64,000 nucleotides of DNA from Halobellus rarus (GTDB lineage: Archaea > Halobacteriota > Halobacteria > Halobacteriales > Haloferacaceae). Positions within the stretch are counted from its first letter, which is position 1; every line of letters starts with the position of its first letter. A program made the translations under genes and the position numbers. Below the pieces are notes generated by a model, which saw only the letters and a list, made by a program, of their open reading frames with translations, did not search any database and was not told the DNA's origin. The stretch is from positions 1 through 64,000 of the forward strand of contig NZ_JANHDI010000016.1 of NCBI RefSeq assembly GCF_024494595.1, given 5' to 3'. Shown here piece by piece: positions 52,732 to 61,792 of the stretch.

Positions 52732-53868
52732 TCACCCCGAGAGCAGGTCGTCGTACTCTCGCACTGTCGCGGTGATCTCATCGAACGACGGCGGCGACCC
52801 CGTCCGGACGAAGCGGTTGGCGACGGCATTGCCGAGCGTCAGGGCGGCCCCCTCGTCGAGCCCGTGGAGGAGCCCCAAGGCGAAGCCGGCGTTGAAGTGA
52901 TCACCGGCGCTGGTCGTGAGCGCCGGATCGGACACCTTCGGGACGTCGACGCGGGCGGTGCCGGCGTCGGAAACGACCAGCGAGAAGTCCACGTTGTGGC
53001 CGACGAAGCGCGTCACGTCCAGATGGTCGTACGCGACGGCCGCAGCCTCGGGGAACGACCGGTCTGGGTCCGCCGTCGTCAACCGATCCGCCAGCGCGAG
53101 CGTCTCGACGCGATTCGCGCTCAGCGTGAAGTCCGCGACCGCCGCGAGCCCCTCCATCGGTCCGATTCCGCGCTCGATCTGCTCGGCCGTCAACTGCCGA
53201 ACGTCACCGGGGTCGAAGAGGATCCGCTCGGGCGGGTCCGAGAGCGTCGGCCAGAGGTCCTCGCGGAGCCCCGAGAGGATCGACGGCAGCCGGGGCATCA
53301 CGGTCCAGTAGCCGATCCCGAGGAGATCGGTGCCGTCGACGTGCACCGCGAGTTCGTCCAGGGAGATCGTGTCTGCGAGCGTCTCCCAGTCGAACCGGAG
53401 GTAACTTCCCGGCTCGATGAACATACACTTCCCGTCGTCGAACTCGACGGCGTGGGTCTCGCCGGGTTCGCCGAGCGAGGCCATCTCGTAGGCACCGAAC
53501 TCCTCCTCGAACACGTCTCTGACCGGTCGTCCGAAGGTTCCGATCATCGTGGGATCGTAGCCGATCTCTCCGAAGAACCGGGAGAGATGGGACGTGTGAC
53601 CGCCCGTGCGGGTCCCGTTTCGAACCCACTCGACCGCGAGCGAACTGTTCTCGTCGGCGGAGGCCTGAAAGCGGTCGGCGAGCGAATCGAGCGTCCGTAT
53701 CGGCGTGTACGACTCAGGATCGTGGCGGGTGTCGACCATCACCTGGACGGCGTCGATCATCCCGTCGAACCCGAAGACCACGTCGCCGCCGTCGAGGGAC
53801 GCCGGCAGCTGTCGCTGACAGGCGCGAATAGCCGCCTCCGTGGTGACGTCCGAGTGCGTGACTGACAT
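52732..53868 (-). CDS. PfkB-family carbohydrate kinase
   Basis: 378 residues. The PfkB C-terminal signature TTSAGDHFNAGFALG carries the catalytic Asp, and the N-terminal half has GFDGMIDAVQVMVD and NGTRTGGHTSHLSRF, the substrate side. The start is ATG 53868 because TTTTATAC lies 21-28 bases upstream. The protein is longer than typical KDG kinases (about 310). Candidate substrates are a ketose, a keto-deoxy acid or a deoxyhexulose. Confidence 0.85.
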   Translation of the reverse strand: MSVTHSDVTTEAAIRACQRQLPASLDGGDVVFGFDGMIDAVQVMVDTRHDPESYTPIRTLDSLADRFQASADENSSLAVEWVRNGTRTGGHTSHLSRFFGEIGYDPTMIGTFGRPVRDVFEEEFGAYEMASLGEPGETHAVEFDDGKCMFIEPGSYLRFDWETLADTISLDELAVHVDGTDLLGIGYWTVMPRLPSILSGLREDLWPTLSDPPERILFDPGDVRQLTAEQIERGIGPMEGLAAVADFTLSANRVETLALADRLTTADPDRSFPEAAAVAYDHLDVTRFVGHNVDFSLVVSDAGTARVDVPKVSDPALTTSAGDHFNAGFALGLLHGLDEGAALTLGNAVANRFVRTGSPPSFDEITATVREYDDLLSG

Positions 53869-53888
53869 ACCCAAAGTCCGAGCAAGCA

Positions 53889-53896
53889 GTATAAAA
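53889..53896 (-). promoter_or_regulatory. TATA box of the PfkB kinase gene
   Basis: TTTTATAC on the minus strand, 21-28 bases before ATG 53868, implying a leaderless mRNA that starts a new unit within the cluster. Confidence 0.5.
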
Positions 53897-53920
53897 TAGT
53901 GTTGGCAGTGGGTCACCAAC

Positions 53921-54946
53921 TCAGCGGCCGGGGTAAACGACCTTCTTCAGGCCCTCGTTGTCGGCCATCTGGTCAAATGCGGTCCGCAGACCGGAGAGGT
54001 CGAACGTGTCGGTGATCAGCGGTTCGACCTCGACGCGGTCGCCCTGGAGGAACGTCACCGCCCGGGAGAACGTGTTCGGCGTGAGCGCGAACGTGCCGAC
54101 CAGTTCGAGTTCCTGATAGTACACGTCGAACGGATCGATCTCGATCGTCTCTCCCTGCGGAGGCACGCCGAAGACGAGCGTGGTGCCGCCAGCGGAGGTG
54201 ACCGAGTGGGTCGTCTCGATGGTGTCCGGGAGCCCGACCGCCTCCACGCCCACGTCGACCCGGTCGACGAGCTCTGTGAGCCGTTCGGAGAGCGGCGTCG
54301 CGGTCGGGTCGACGACGTGATCCGCCCCCAGCTCGGCCGCCGTTTCCCGACGGCGTTCGACCGGTTCGGAGACGACGACCGTTCCCGCACCGCTGGCTCT
54401 GAACGCCTGGAGGAGCAGGAGGCCGATCGGTCCCGCGCCGACGATGACGACGGTATCGCCGGTCTCGATATCGGCCTGATCAACCCCCCGGATACAGCAC
54501 CCGAGCGGTTCCGCGAAGGTCGCGGTCTCGTAGGAGAGGTCCCCGATCGGTTCGAGGCTGCCGGCCGGAACGCGAACGTACTCCGCGAAGGCCCCATCGA
54601 GGATCTCGTCGCCCGCGCCGCCGATAGCGACGAGGTCCGCACAGAGATTCTGCCGCCCCCGATCGCAGAACCGGCAGTCGCCGCAGGGACGTCCCGGGTA
54701 GATGGCGACACGGTCGCCCGCCTCGACACCGGTGACCGCCTCGCCGACGGAGACGACCTCTCCCGCGCTCTCGTGGCCGGGGACGAGCGGGTACTCGGCC
54801 GGGAACGTCCCCCGATACAGGTGGTAGTCGGTCATACAGACGCCGCAGGCACCGACGCGGACCACCGCCTCGTCCGGGCCGGCCGTGGGGCGCTCGCGCT
54901 CCTGGATCGAGACCTCGTCGCGATCGGTGATGACGGCCGCTCTCAT
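53921..54946 (-). CDS. Zinc-dependent medium-chain dehydrogenase 1
   Basis: 341 residues. Catalytic zinc ligands Cys (GACGVCMTDYH), His and Glu (PGHESAGEV); structural zinc cysteines in CGDCRFCDRGRQNLC; Rossmann motif VGAGPIGLLLLQ. Of the L-threonine/polyol dehydrogenase class. It probably oxidises a sugar, sugar alcohol or lactaldehyde-type product. ATG 54946 is used; 17 further N-terminal codons upstream are unlike the family. Confidence 0.9.
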   Translation of the reverse strand: MRAAVITDRDEVSIQERERPTAGPDEAVVRVGACGVCMTDYHLYRGTFPAEYPLVPGHESAGEVVSVGEAVTGVEAGDRVAIYPGRPCGDCRFCDRGRQNLCADLVAIGGAGDEILDGAFAEYVRVPAGSLEPIGDLSYETATFAEPLGCCIRGVDQADIETGDTVVIVGAGPIGLLLLQAFRASGAGTVVVSEPVERRRETAAELGADHVVDPTATPLSERLTELVDRVDVGVEAVGLPDTIETTHSVTSAGGTTLVFGVPPQGETIEIDPFDVYYQELELVGTFALTPNTFSRAVTFLQGDRVEVEPLITDTFDLSGLRTAFDQMADNEGLKKVVYPGR

Positions 54947-55048
54947 CGTCGGCCTCGCCAGGAAGGCGCGTTCGAGCGGTCGGACACGCCGGTGCATCGC
55001 TTTCCGCGTGGATCTGCCGCACTGCGCGGGGGTCGGAATCGACGTTCC

Positions 55049-56083
55049 TCAGTCATCGTCGAACGAGATTATCCCTTTGATTACGGTCGGTTCCATCGCG
55101 CGGCCGAACGCGTCGTCGACGTTCTCCAGCGACGACCGGAAGTCGACCATCCCCTCGACGTCGACGACGCCGTCGGCCAGCAGGTCGATCGCCGCCGAAT
55201 ACGTGTTGGCGTAGCGGAACGATCCGTGAACGTCGATCTCGTTGTCGATCACCTCCAGGACGTCGAAGGGGACCTCAGCCTCGTCAGAGAGGCCGACGAG
55301 CACCACGGTTCCGCCGCGGCACACCCCGTCGAGCGTCGATCTGATCGAGGGTTCCGCCCCGGACGCCTCGACGACGACGTCGGCACCCACGCCGTCGGTG
55401 TACTCGTCGACGGCCGTTTCGAGGTCCGTCCCCGCGACGTTGATCGCGCGGTCGACACCGCGTGCGCGGGCGAACTCCAGTTTCTCCGGGACGATGTCAG
55501 TGATGATGACGTCCGTCGCTCCGGCCGCGCGAGCGGCCTCGGCGACCATCAGTCCGATCGGGCCGGCACCGGTGACGAGGACGGTGTCGCCGGTGCCGAC
55601 GTCCCCGCGTCGCGCGGCGTGGATCCCAACCGATAGCGGTTCACAGAGCGCTCCCTCGACCGTCGAAACAGTCTCCGGGAGTTTGTACGCGAAATCGGCC
55701 GGCCAGGCGACGTACTCCGCGAACGCGCCGTCGTGCGGGGGCGTCGCCATAAATTCGACCGACTCACAGAGGTGGTACTCTCCCCGCTTGCAGTGGGCGC
55801 ATCGACGACACGGCACGCCGGGTTCCAAGGCGACGCGGTCGCCCGCTTCGAGCCCGGTGACGTCGTCGCCGACCTCGACGACGTCGCCGGCGCTCTCGTG
55901 GCCGAGAACGAGTGGATCCTCGACGACGTAGTCGCCGATCCGGCCGTGCTCGTAGTAGTGGACGTCCGAGCCGCAGATGCCGACGTCGCGTATCGCGACG
56001 AGCACCTCGTCCGGTCCGAGTGTCGGGCGTCCCCGATCCTGCAGTTCGAACTCCATCGGTTCGACTAACACAGCGGTTCGCAT
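55049..56083 (-). CDS. Zinc-dependent medium-chain dehydrogenase 2 (sorbitol DH-like)
   Basis: 344 residues. DVGICGSDVHYYEHGRIGDY and VLGHESAGDV give the catalytic zinc site in sorbitol/xylitol dehydrogenase form; CRRCAHCKRGEYHLC is the structural zinc; TGAGPIGLMVAEAAR binds NAD(P). Only about 30% of its sequence by eye looks shared with the neighbouring dehydrogenase, so it is not a recent duplicate. Likely polyol or sugar oxidation. Confidence 0.9.
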   Translation of the reverse strand: MRTAVLVEPMEFELQDRGRPTLGPDEVLVAIRDVGICGSDVHYYEHGRIGDYVVEDPLVLGHESAGDVVEVGDDVTGLEAGDRVALEPGVPCRRCAHCKRGEYHLCESVEFMATPPHDGAFAEYVAWPADFAYKLPETVSTVEGALCEPLSVGIHAARRGDVGTGDTVLVTGAGPIGLMVAEAARAAGATDVIITDIVPEKLEFARARGVDRAINVAGTDLETAVDEYTDGVGADVVVEASGAEPSIRSTLDGVCRGGTVVLVGLSDEAEVPFDVLEVIDNEIDVHGSFRYANTYSAAIDLLADGVVDVEGMVDFRSSLENVDDAFGRAMEPTVIKGIISFDDD

Positions 56084-56193
56084 ACGAAACAGCACGTGAA
56101 TCCACTATTAAAATGTACGGGTCACGGTGAGCCAGAACGGGCTCGCCCGGACACCGATCGGCGCGGCGCACTGGCTCACTCGGGCCCCGGCGC

Positions 56194-57345
56194 TCACCAC
56201 TCGGCGACGCTGCTGTCCTCGTGGTGCCAGACCGGGTTGTACCAGTTGACTTCGGCCTCGGCCTGTTCGCGGACGCGCTCTTCGTCGATCTCGATTCCGA
56301 GGCCCGGACCGGTCGGGCGATCGACGTACCCGTCCTCGAACGCGAACGTTTCGGGGTCTTCGAGGAACGCCAAGCGCTGGCTCTCGCCGGGTGCCTCGAG
56401 GCCGAGGTCCTGTTCTTGCATCACGACGTTCTGCGAGCAGAAGCCGACCTGGAGGCTGGCGGCGAAAGCGATCGGGCCGAGCGGGCAATGGGGGATGACG
56501 GCGACGTCGAACGATTCCGCGAGCGAGGCCACCTTCTTGAGTTCGCTGATACCGCCGACGTGTGTGACGTCGGGCTGGATGACCGAGACCGCGTCGTCGA
56601 CGAACAGGTGTTTGAAGTCGTACCGGGAATAGAATCGCTCGCCGGTGGCGATCGGGATCGTCGTCCGATCGCTGAGCGCGGCGAACCCCTCGCTGTGTTC
56701 GGGGAGCAGCGGCTGGTCGACGAACATCAGGTCGTACGGCTCGAGCCGGCGGAGGAGTTCGGCGGCCATCGGCTTCGAGACGCGGCCGTGGAAGTCGACG
56801 CCGAGGAAGGCGTCGTCGCCGACGGCCTCTCTGACTGCCGCTACCCGATCGATAGCGCGGTCGACGACCGCGGGCGTCTCGATCGGCCGGAACTCGCGGG
56901 CGAAGTTGAGTTTGAACGCCCGATACCCCTGCTCGTAGTCCGCACGGGCCGAACGAGCGATGTTCTCGGGGCTCTCGCCGCCGAGCCACTGGTAGACGAG
57001 CATCCGCTCGCGGACGTGCCCGCCGAGCAGTTCGTGGACGGGAGCGCCGTAGTGGCGTCCTTTAATGTCCCAGAGCGCGTGATCGATGCCCGCCAAGGCG
57101 CTCATCAGGATCGGCCCGCCGCGAAAGTAGCCGCTCTGGTAGAGCTTCCGCCACTGGTACTCGGTGCGGAGCGGGTCGGTCCCCAGGAGGTACCCCTCCA
57201 CCAGTTCGCCGACCGCCGTCCGGACGGTGTCGAGTCGCCCCTGGATGATCGGTTCCCCCCACCCGACGACGCCCTCGTCGGTCTCCAGTTTCAGGAGTAA
57301 CCACCGCGGGGGAACGGCGAACAGTTCGTAGTCCGTGATTTGCAT
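56194..57345 (-). CDS. Galactonate-dehydratase paralogue, sugar-acid dehydratase
   Basis: 383 residues, collinear with the DgoD at 10,028 without gaps through residue 290. It keeps Asp184, His186 (VDFHGRVSK), Glu236 (TGER) and His286 (PHCPLGP), but ligand 210 is Asp in a VDQP motif where DgoD has IEEP. Enolase-superfamily members tolerate Asp here, so it is probably active on another acid sugar, such as a deoxy-aldonate (L-rhamnonate or L-fuconate type). ATG 57345; divergent from the SDR gene. Confidence 0.9.
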   Translation of the reverse strand: MQITDYELFAVPPRWLLLKLETDEGVVGWGEPIIQGRLDTVRTAVGELVEGYLLGTDPLRTEYQWRKLYQSGYFRGGPILMSALAGIDHALWDIKGRHYGAPVHELLGGHVRERMLVYQWLGGESPENIARSARADYEQGYRAFKLNFAREFRPIETPAVVDRAIDRVAAVREAVGDDAFLGVDFHGRVSKPMAAELLRRLEPYDLMFVDQPLLPEHSEGFAALSDRTTIPIATGERFYSRYDFKHLFVDDAVSVIQPDVTHVGGISELKKVASLAESFDVAVIPHCPLGPIAFAASLQVGFCSQNVVMQEQDLGLEAPGESQRLAFLEDPETFAFEDGYVDRPTGPGLGIEIDEERVREQAEAEVNWYNPVWHHEDSSVAEW

Positions 57346-57474
57346 AGCCGTTTCAACACCGAGCAGGCACTTGAATGGCGGGCTCCGGTCCGCGGTGGAT
57401 CGGGGAACCTCCGGTCGCGACCCGGGTCGGTCACATAGATTTAATTGCGGCGGGGCCGCGTGTACGAACGACGT

Positions 57475-58248
57475 ATGAGCGTACTGGAGAGCTTCTCCCT
57501 CGAGGGAGACGTGGCTGTCGTTACCGGTGCCGCACAGGGTCTCGGCAAGCAGATGGCGGCGGCGCTCGCGGAGATGGGCGCCGACGTGGCGATTGCCGAC
57601 GTGAATCGCGAGAAGGCCGAACGGACCGCGGCGGAACTCGACGGGGAAACGGACGTGGTTCCCGTGGAGGCGGACGTCACCGACGAGGCATCGGTCGAGG
57701 CGATGGTCGAATCGGTGACCGACCGGCTGGGACCGATCGACGTGCTCGTCAACAACGCCGGCATCGTCGAGCATTCGCCGGCCGAGGAGACGTCGATCGA
57801 GTCCTGGCGGCGGGTACTCTCGGTCAACCTCGACGGCGTCTTCCTCTGTGCCAAGCACGTCGGTCAGAGGATGCTGGATCGAGGCGAGGGCCGGATCGTC
57901 AACATCGCCTCGATGTCGGGCATCGACGTCAACGTGCCGCAGAAACAGGCCAGTTATAATAGCACGAAAGCCGGCGTGTCGATGCTCACGAGGTCGCTGG
58001 CCGTCGAGTGGGCCGACCGCGGCGTCCGGGTCAACGCCATCGCACCGGGCTATATGCGCACAGACCTCGTCGACGAGACGCTCGAAGCGGACCCGGAGAT
58101 GGAAGAGACCTGGCTGGAGAATACACCGATGGGACGTCTCGGACGACCCGAGGAGTTACAGGAACTCGTCGTCTACCTCGCCTCCGACGCTTCCTCGTAC
58201 ATGACCGGCTCGACGGTCGTGATAGACGGCGGATACACCTCAAGGTAG
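57475..58248 (+). CDS. SDR oxidoreductase of the deoxyhexose cluster
   Basis: 257 residues. TGAAQGLGKQM near 16-26, VNNAG near 91-95, catalytic Ser-Tyr-Lys (SMSGIDVN... SYNSTKAG) and the C-terminal TGSTVVIDGGY. ATG 57475 fits a TATA-like ATTTAATTG about 28-37 bases upstream. It is the only plus-strand gene of this cluster and faces the dehydratase gene, so it may be the sugar 1-dehydrogenase for that acid pathway. Confidence 0.9.
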   Translation: MSVLESFSLEGDVAVVTGAAQGLGKQMAAALAEMGADVAIADVNREKAERTAAELDGETDVVPVEADVTDEASVEAMVESVTDRLGPIDVLVNNAGIVEHSPAEETSIESWRRVLSVNLDGVFLCAKHVGQRMLDRGEGRIVNIASMSGIDVNVPQKQASYNSTKAGVSMLTRSLAVEWADRGVRVNAIAPGYMRTDLVDETLEADPEMEETWLENTPMGRLGRPEELQELVVYLASDASSYMTGSTVVIDGGYTSR

Positions 58249-58298
58249 CGTCGGAGCCCACGACTGGGTAGGGCCGCAATCGCGAATCGGGCGGAAAC

Positions 58299-59762
58299 TC
58301 AGACGTCTCTCGGGAGTCCCCGCATCCGCTCTTTCGCGCGCTCCCACCCCTCCGAGCCCGAGGGTTCGTACGTCGAGAGGTCGAAGGCGTCGGCGACGAG
58401 GCGACGCCCCGCCTCGACGTTCGCGAGGGTCCCGACCGCGACCGCCTGCGTCAGGACGTTGCCGACGGCGGTCGCCTCCGCCGGTCCGGCCGTCACCGGC
58501 CGGTCGGTGGCGTCAGCCAAGAGCCGACAGAACAGGTCGTTGCGGACGCCGCCCCCGCCGAGGGCGATCCGATCGGGCGACTCGCCGGCCGCCGCGGCCA
58601 ACGCGTCGAACGCGAGCGCCGTCTTCGTCACGAGGCTGTCCAGCAGACAGCGGACGACCGCCCCCCGAGAGTCAGGGACCGGCTGGTCCGTCCGGCGGCA
58701 GTACGAACGGATCTGCTCCGGCATCGGCTCCTCGATCGAGAAAGCCTCCGCGTCCGGGTCGACGAGCCCGCGCCGCGGCTCCGCCTCCCGGGCGGCCGAA
58801 AGCAAGTGCTCGTACTCGACCGGCTCCCCCGCCTCCCGCCACGCCGCGCGGCACTCCTCCAGCAGGAAGAACCCGTTGACGTTCTTCAGGAGGCGGACGG
58901 TGCCGTCGGCACCGAGCTCGTTCGAGAACGCGTGTTCGAACGCCGCGTTAGTGCGAACCGGTCCGTCGCGTTCGACCCCGAGGATGAACCACGATCCGGT
59001 GTTGAGGAACGCCGCATCCCCGGAGAGCGGGAGCCCCGCTACCGCCGCCGCGGTGTCGTGGCTGGCTGGCGTGAGCAGTTCGGGCGGGGAGTCGGGATCG
59101 GGCGCGAACCGATCGTCGACGGGACCCAGGCGCTCGCCGGGTTCCGAAAGCGGCGGCAGGATCGCGGTCGGGAGCCCCAGTTCGTCCAGGAGGCCCCTCG
59201 CCCACTCGCGGGTGCCGGCGTCGACCATCTGCGTGGTCGACGCGATGGTCACCTCGCCGGCCGGCCGGCCTCCAAGCAGGAACGAGAGCAGTTGCGGCAT
59301 CAACAGCAGTCGGTCGGCCCGATCGAGCAGTCCGGGCTCCCGTTCCGCGAGCGTGTGCACCTGCCAGAGCGTGTTCGGCGTGTTCCAGTTCGTGATGCCG
59401 GTGGCCTCGAACAGCCGTCGCTTCCCCACGTCCTCGAACAGTTCCTTACGCGTGGCCGTCGCGTCGGGGTCACGATACGACGTCGGCGCGCGCAGGAGTT
59501 CGCCGTCCGCCAGGAGGCCGAAATCGAGCCCCCAAGTGTCGATTCCGACCGTGTCCAGTCGGCCGGCCCGGTCGGCTGCTGCGTCCAGGCCGGCCGCGAT
59601 CTCGTCGACGAGGGCATCGACGTCCCAGACGTACCGCCCGTCCCGATCGACCGGTCGGTTGTCGAATCGGTAGACCTCGCTCACGTCGAACGTCGACGAT
59701 GTGACGCGACCGAGGTAGACCGTTCCGCCGCTCGCGCCCAGATCGATGGCAACGTGGTTCAT
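58299..59762 (-). CDS. rhaB: Rhamnulokinase-like FGGY kinase
   Basis: 487 residues. DLGASGGTVYLG (7-18) is the ATP-phosphate loop in the form typical of rhamnulokinases; GIDTWGLDFGLL and FLNTGSWFILG (about 253-263) are family motifs, and LGGGGVRNDLFCRLLAD is the adenosine motif. It would make L-rhamnulose or L-fuculose 1-phosphate for the aldolase encoded 18 bases upstream in the same direction. No isomerase is in the window. Confidence 0.85.
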   Translation of the reverse strand: MNHVAIDLGASGGTVYLGRVTSSTFDVSEVYRFDNRPVDRDGRYVWDVDALVDEIAAGLDAAADRAGRLDTVGIDTWGLDFGLLADGELLRAPTSYRDPDATATRKELFEDVGKRRLFEATGITNWNTPNTLWQVHTLAEREPGLLDRADRLLLMPQLLSFLLGGRPAGEVTIASTTQMVDAGTREWARGLLDELGLPTAILPPLSEPGERLGPVDDRFAPDPDSPPELLTPASHDTAAAVAGLPLSGDAAFLNTGSWFILGVERDGPVRTNAAFEHAFSNELGADGTVRLLKNVNGFFLLEECRAAWREAGEPVEYEHLLSAAREAEPRRGLVDPDAEAFSIEEPMPEQIRSYCRRTDQPVPDSRGAVVRCLLDSLVTKTALAFDALAAAAGESPDRIALGGGGVRNDLFCRLLADATDRPVTAGPAEATAVGNVLTQAVAVGTLANVEAGRRLVADAFDLSTYEPSGSEGWERAKERMRGLPRDV

Positions 59763-59780
59763 CGGTTCAGACCTCGGCGG

Positions 59781-60434
59781 TCACTGTCCGTAGCTGTCGA
59801 GCTTCCCGCTCAGCCGATCGATCTCGTCGTCGGGGAGAATCTCCGGGTCGCCGATGGCGCGGGCCTGATAGTGGATGCGGGCGCAGTACTCCACCATCAA
59901 CGCGACGTTGTAGGCGTCTTCGAGGGAGTCGTCCGCGGTCAACACGCCGTGGTTGCGGAGTAGCGTCGCGTTGTAGGACTCGCCGAGCGCGTCGACCGCG
60001 GCCTCGCCCAGTGCCGCGGTCGCGTGCGTCGCGTACTCCGAGGCCGGAACCTCCGTTCCGGTGAAGGCGATGAGGTAATGCGAGGCCGGAATCGACTCTC
60101 CGAGGGAGGCGAACGTCGTCGCGTACGGCGAGTGGGTGTGGACCACGCCGCCGACGTCCGGACGCTCGCGGTAGACCGCCAGGTGCATCGGGACCTCCGT
60201 CGAGGGATCGACGTCGCCCTCGACGACGTTGCCGTCGGTGTCGACGATCGGCACGTCCGACGGGTCGATCTCCTCGTAGGGGATCCCCGACGGACTGATC
60301 GCGATGTGATTCTCGTCGAGCCGGGCGCTGAGGTTGCCACCGGTGCCGGTCGTCAGGTCGTCTTCCAGCAGGCTCCGCCCGTACTCACAGATGGCGTTAC
60401 GCGTCTCGTAGTAGTCGATGTCCGTGTCTGTCAT
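59781..60434 (-). CDS. fucA: Class II aldolase, fuculose/rhamnulose-phosphate type
   Basis: 217 residues, the size of FucA. TGGNLSARL (31-39), SPSGIPYEE (47-55), catalytic Glu80 and zinc ligands His99 and His101 (VVHTHSPYA) with the third His in LLRNHGVL. It cleaves L-fuculose 1-phosphate or L-rhamnulose 1-phosphate to dihydroxyacetone phosphate and L-lactaldehyde. GATATAAACC about 50 bases before the ATG is a possible promoter. The two zinc dehydrogenases could handle lactaldehyde. Confidence 0.88.
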   Translation of the reverse strand: MTDTDIDYYETRNAICEYGRSLLEDDLTTGTGGNLSARLDENHIAISPSGIPYEEIDPSDVPIVDTDGNVVEGDVDPSTEVPMHLAVYRERPDVGGVVHTHSPYATTFASLGESIPASHYLIAFTGTEVPASEYATHATAALGEAAVDALGESYNATLLRNHGVLTADDSLEDAYNVALMVEYCARIHYQARAIGDPEILPDDEIDRLSGKLDSYGQ

Positions 60435-60558
60435 ACTCGTGTGTCAGTTGATTTCCGTGCGTTAGTAAGTGGTTCGATACGGTTTATATCGAGACCGAGG
60501 CGTCGATCGATCCCTGGAACGAGTCCGGCACCCGTTCGGGTGGAGACGGGCCCGTCGC

Positions 60559-61707
60559 TTACGTCTGCCCTTCGAGTTCGACTTCGGCGTCCTCGCCGAG
60601 TTTGCGCTGGTGGATCGTCTCGCCGTCCTCGTCGTCGAACAGGTGGACGTCGTCGTCGGGGATCTCGACGTACACCGACTGCCCTTCGGTGATCGCGCGC
60701 TGGCCGTCGGTCTCGACGATGAACGTCCGATCGCCCTCCTGCTCGGTGGCGCGGAGGTAGACGTACGAGATGCTGCCCATCGGTTCGACGACGTCGACCT
60801 CGGCCTCCAGCTCGTGGCTGGACCGGGGCGTGTCGTGGATCTTCGCGTCCTCGGGACGGATACCCAGCACGAGTTCGTTACGGCTGCCGGCCGCTGACTG
60901 CATCTCCCGGGTCAGGTCGAAGTCGAATCCGTCGAGGCGGAGCGTCCCGCCCTCGGTCTGTCCCTCGAAGAAGTTCATCGACGGCGACCCGAGGAACCCG
61001 GCGACGAACCGGTTTTTCGGGCGGTAGAAGCACTCCAACGGCGTACCGACCTGCTGCAGTTCGCCGTAGTTGAGAACGACGAGCCGATCGCCCATCGTCA
61101 TCGCCTCGGTCTGGTCGTGGGTGACGTACAGCGTCGTCACGTCCAGTTCGTTCTGGAGGCGGTTGATCTCGGTCCGCATCTCCGTCCGGAGCTTCGCGTC
61201 TAGGTTCGAGAGCGGCTCGTCCATCAGGAAGACGTCCGGGTTGCGGACGATGGCCCGCCCGAGCGCCACGCGCTGCTGCTGACCGCCGGACATCTCGCCG
61301 GGCGTGTTGTCCAGCAACCGACCGATCCCCATCTTCTCGGCCGTCTCGCGAACGCGGGTCTCGATCTCGTCGTCCGACAGATCCGTCGACATCTTGAGAC
61401 CGAACGCCATGTTCTCTTCGACCGTCATATTGGGATACAGCGCGTAGTTCTGGAACACCATCGCGATGTCGCGCGCCCGCGGCCCCAGTTCGTTGACGAT
61501 CGTGTCGCCGATGACGACGTCGCCCTCGGTCTGTCTCTCGAGGCCGGCGACGATGCGGAGGAGCGTCGACTTCCCGCTGCCGGAGGGACCGACGAACACG
61601 ACGAACTCGCCGTCCTCGATCTCGAGCGACACGTCGTCGACGGCGACGACCGCGTCGCCCCCGGAGCCGAACCGCTTCGTGACGGTATCGAGGTCTATCT
61701 TTGCCAT
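60559..61707 (-). CDS. ABC sugar transporter ATPase 2 (MalK/UgpC type)
   Basis: 382 residues. GPSGSGKST Walker A, MSGGQQQRVALGRAI signature, VFLMDEPLSNLDAK Walker B, and the MalK-type regulatory C-domain. Similar throughout to the ATPase at 11,176 but clearly distinct in the C-domain. It powers the second importer of the window. Confidence 0.95.
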   Translation of the reverse strand: MAKIDLDTVTKRFGSGGDAVVAVDDVSLEIEDGEFVVFVGPSGSGKSTLLRIVAGLERQTEGDVVIGDTIVNELGPRARDIAMVFQNYALYPNMTVEENMAFGLKMSTDLSDDEIETRVRETAEKMGIGRLLDNTPGEMSGGQQQRVALGRAIVRNPDVFLMDEPLSNLDAKLRTEMRTEINRLQNELDVTTLYVTHDQTEAMTMGDRLVVLNYGELQQVGTPLECFYRPKNRFVAGFLGSPSMNFFEGQTEGGTLRLDGFDFDLTREMQSAAGSRNELVLGIRPEDAKIHDTPRSSHELEAEVDVVEPMGSISYVYLRATEQEGDRTFIVETDGQRAITEGQSVYVEIPDDDVHLFDDEDGETIHQRKLGEDAEVELEGQT

Positions 61708-61792
61708 CGGAGTCCTCCCGAGGACCGGTCGGTCCCCACGGTAGGAGCGAAGTGGTTTCGAGGCGGTTCGGCCGATCGTGAGTGTAGAACGC

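Noticed and set aside
57346-57858. A 171-residue upstream extension of the dehydratase paralogue
   Set aside because: It is antisense to the SDR gene at 57,475 and has no family similarity; ATG 57345 aligns with DgoD.
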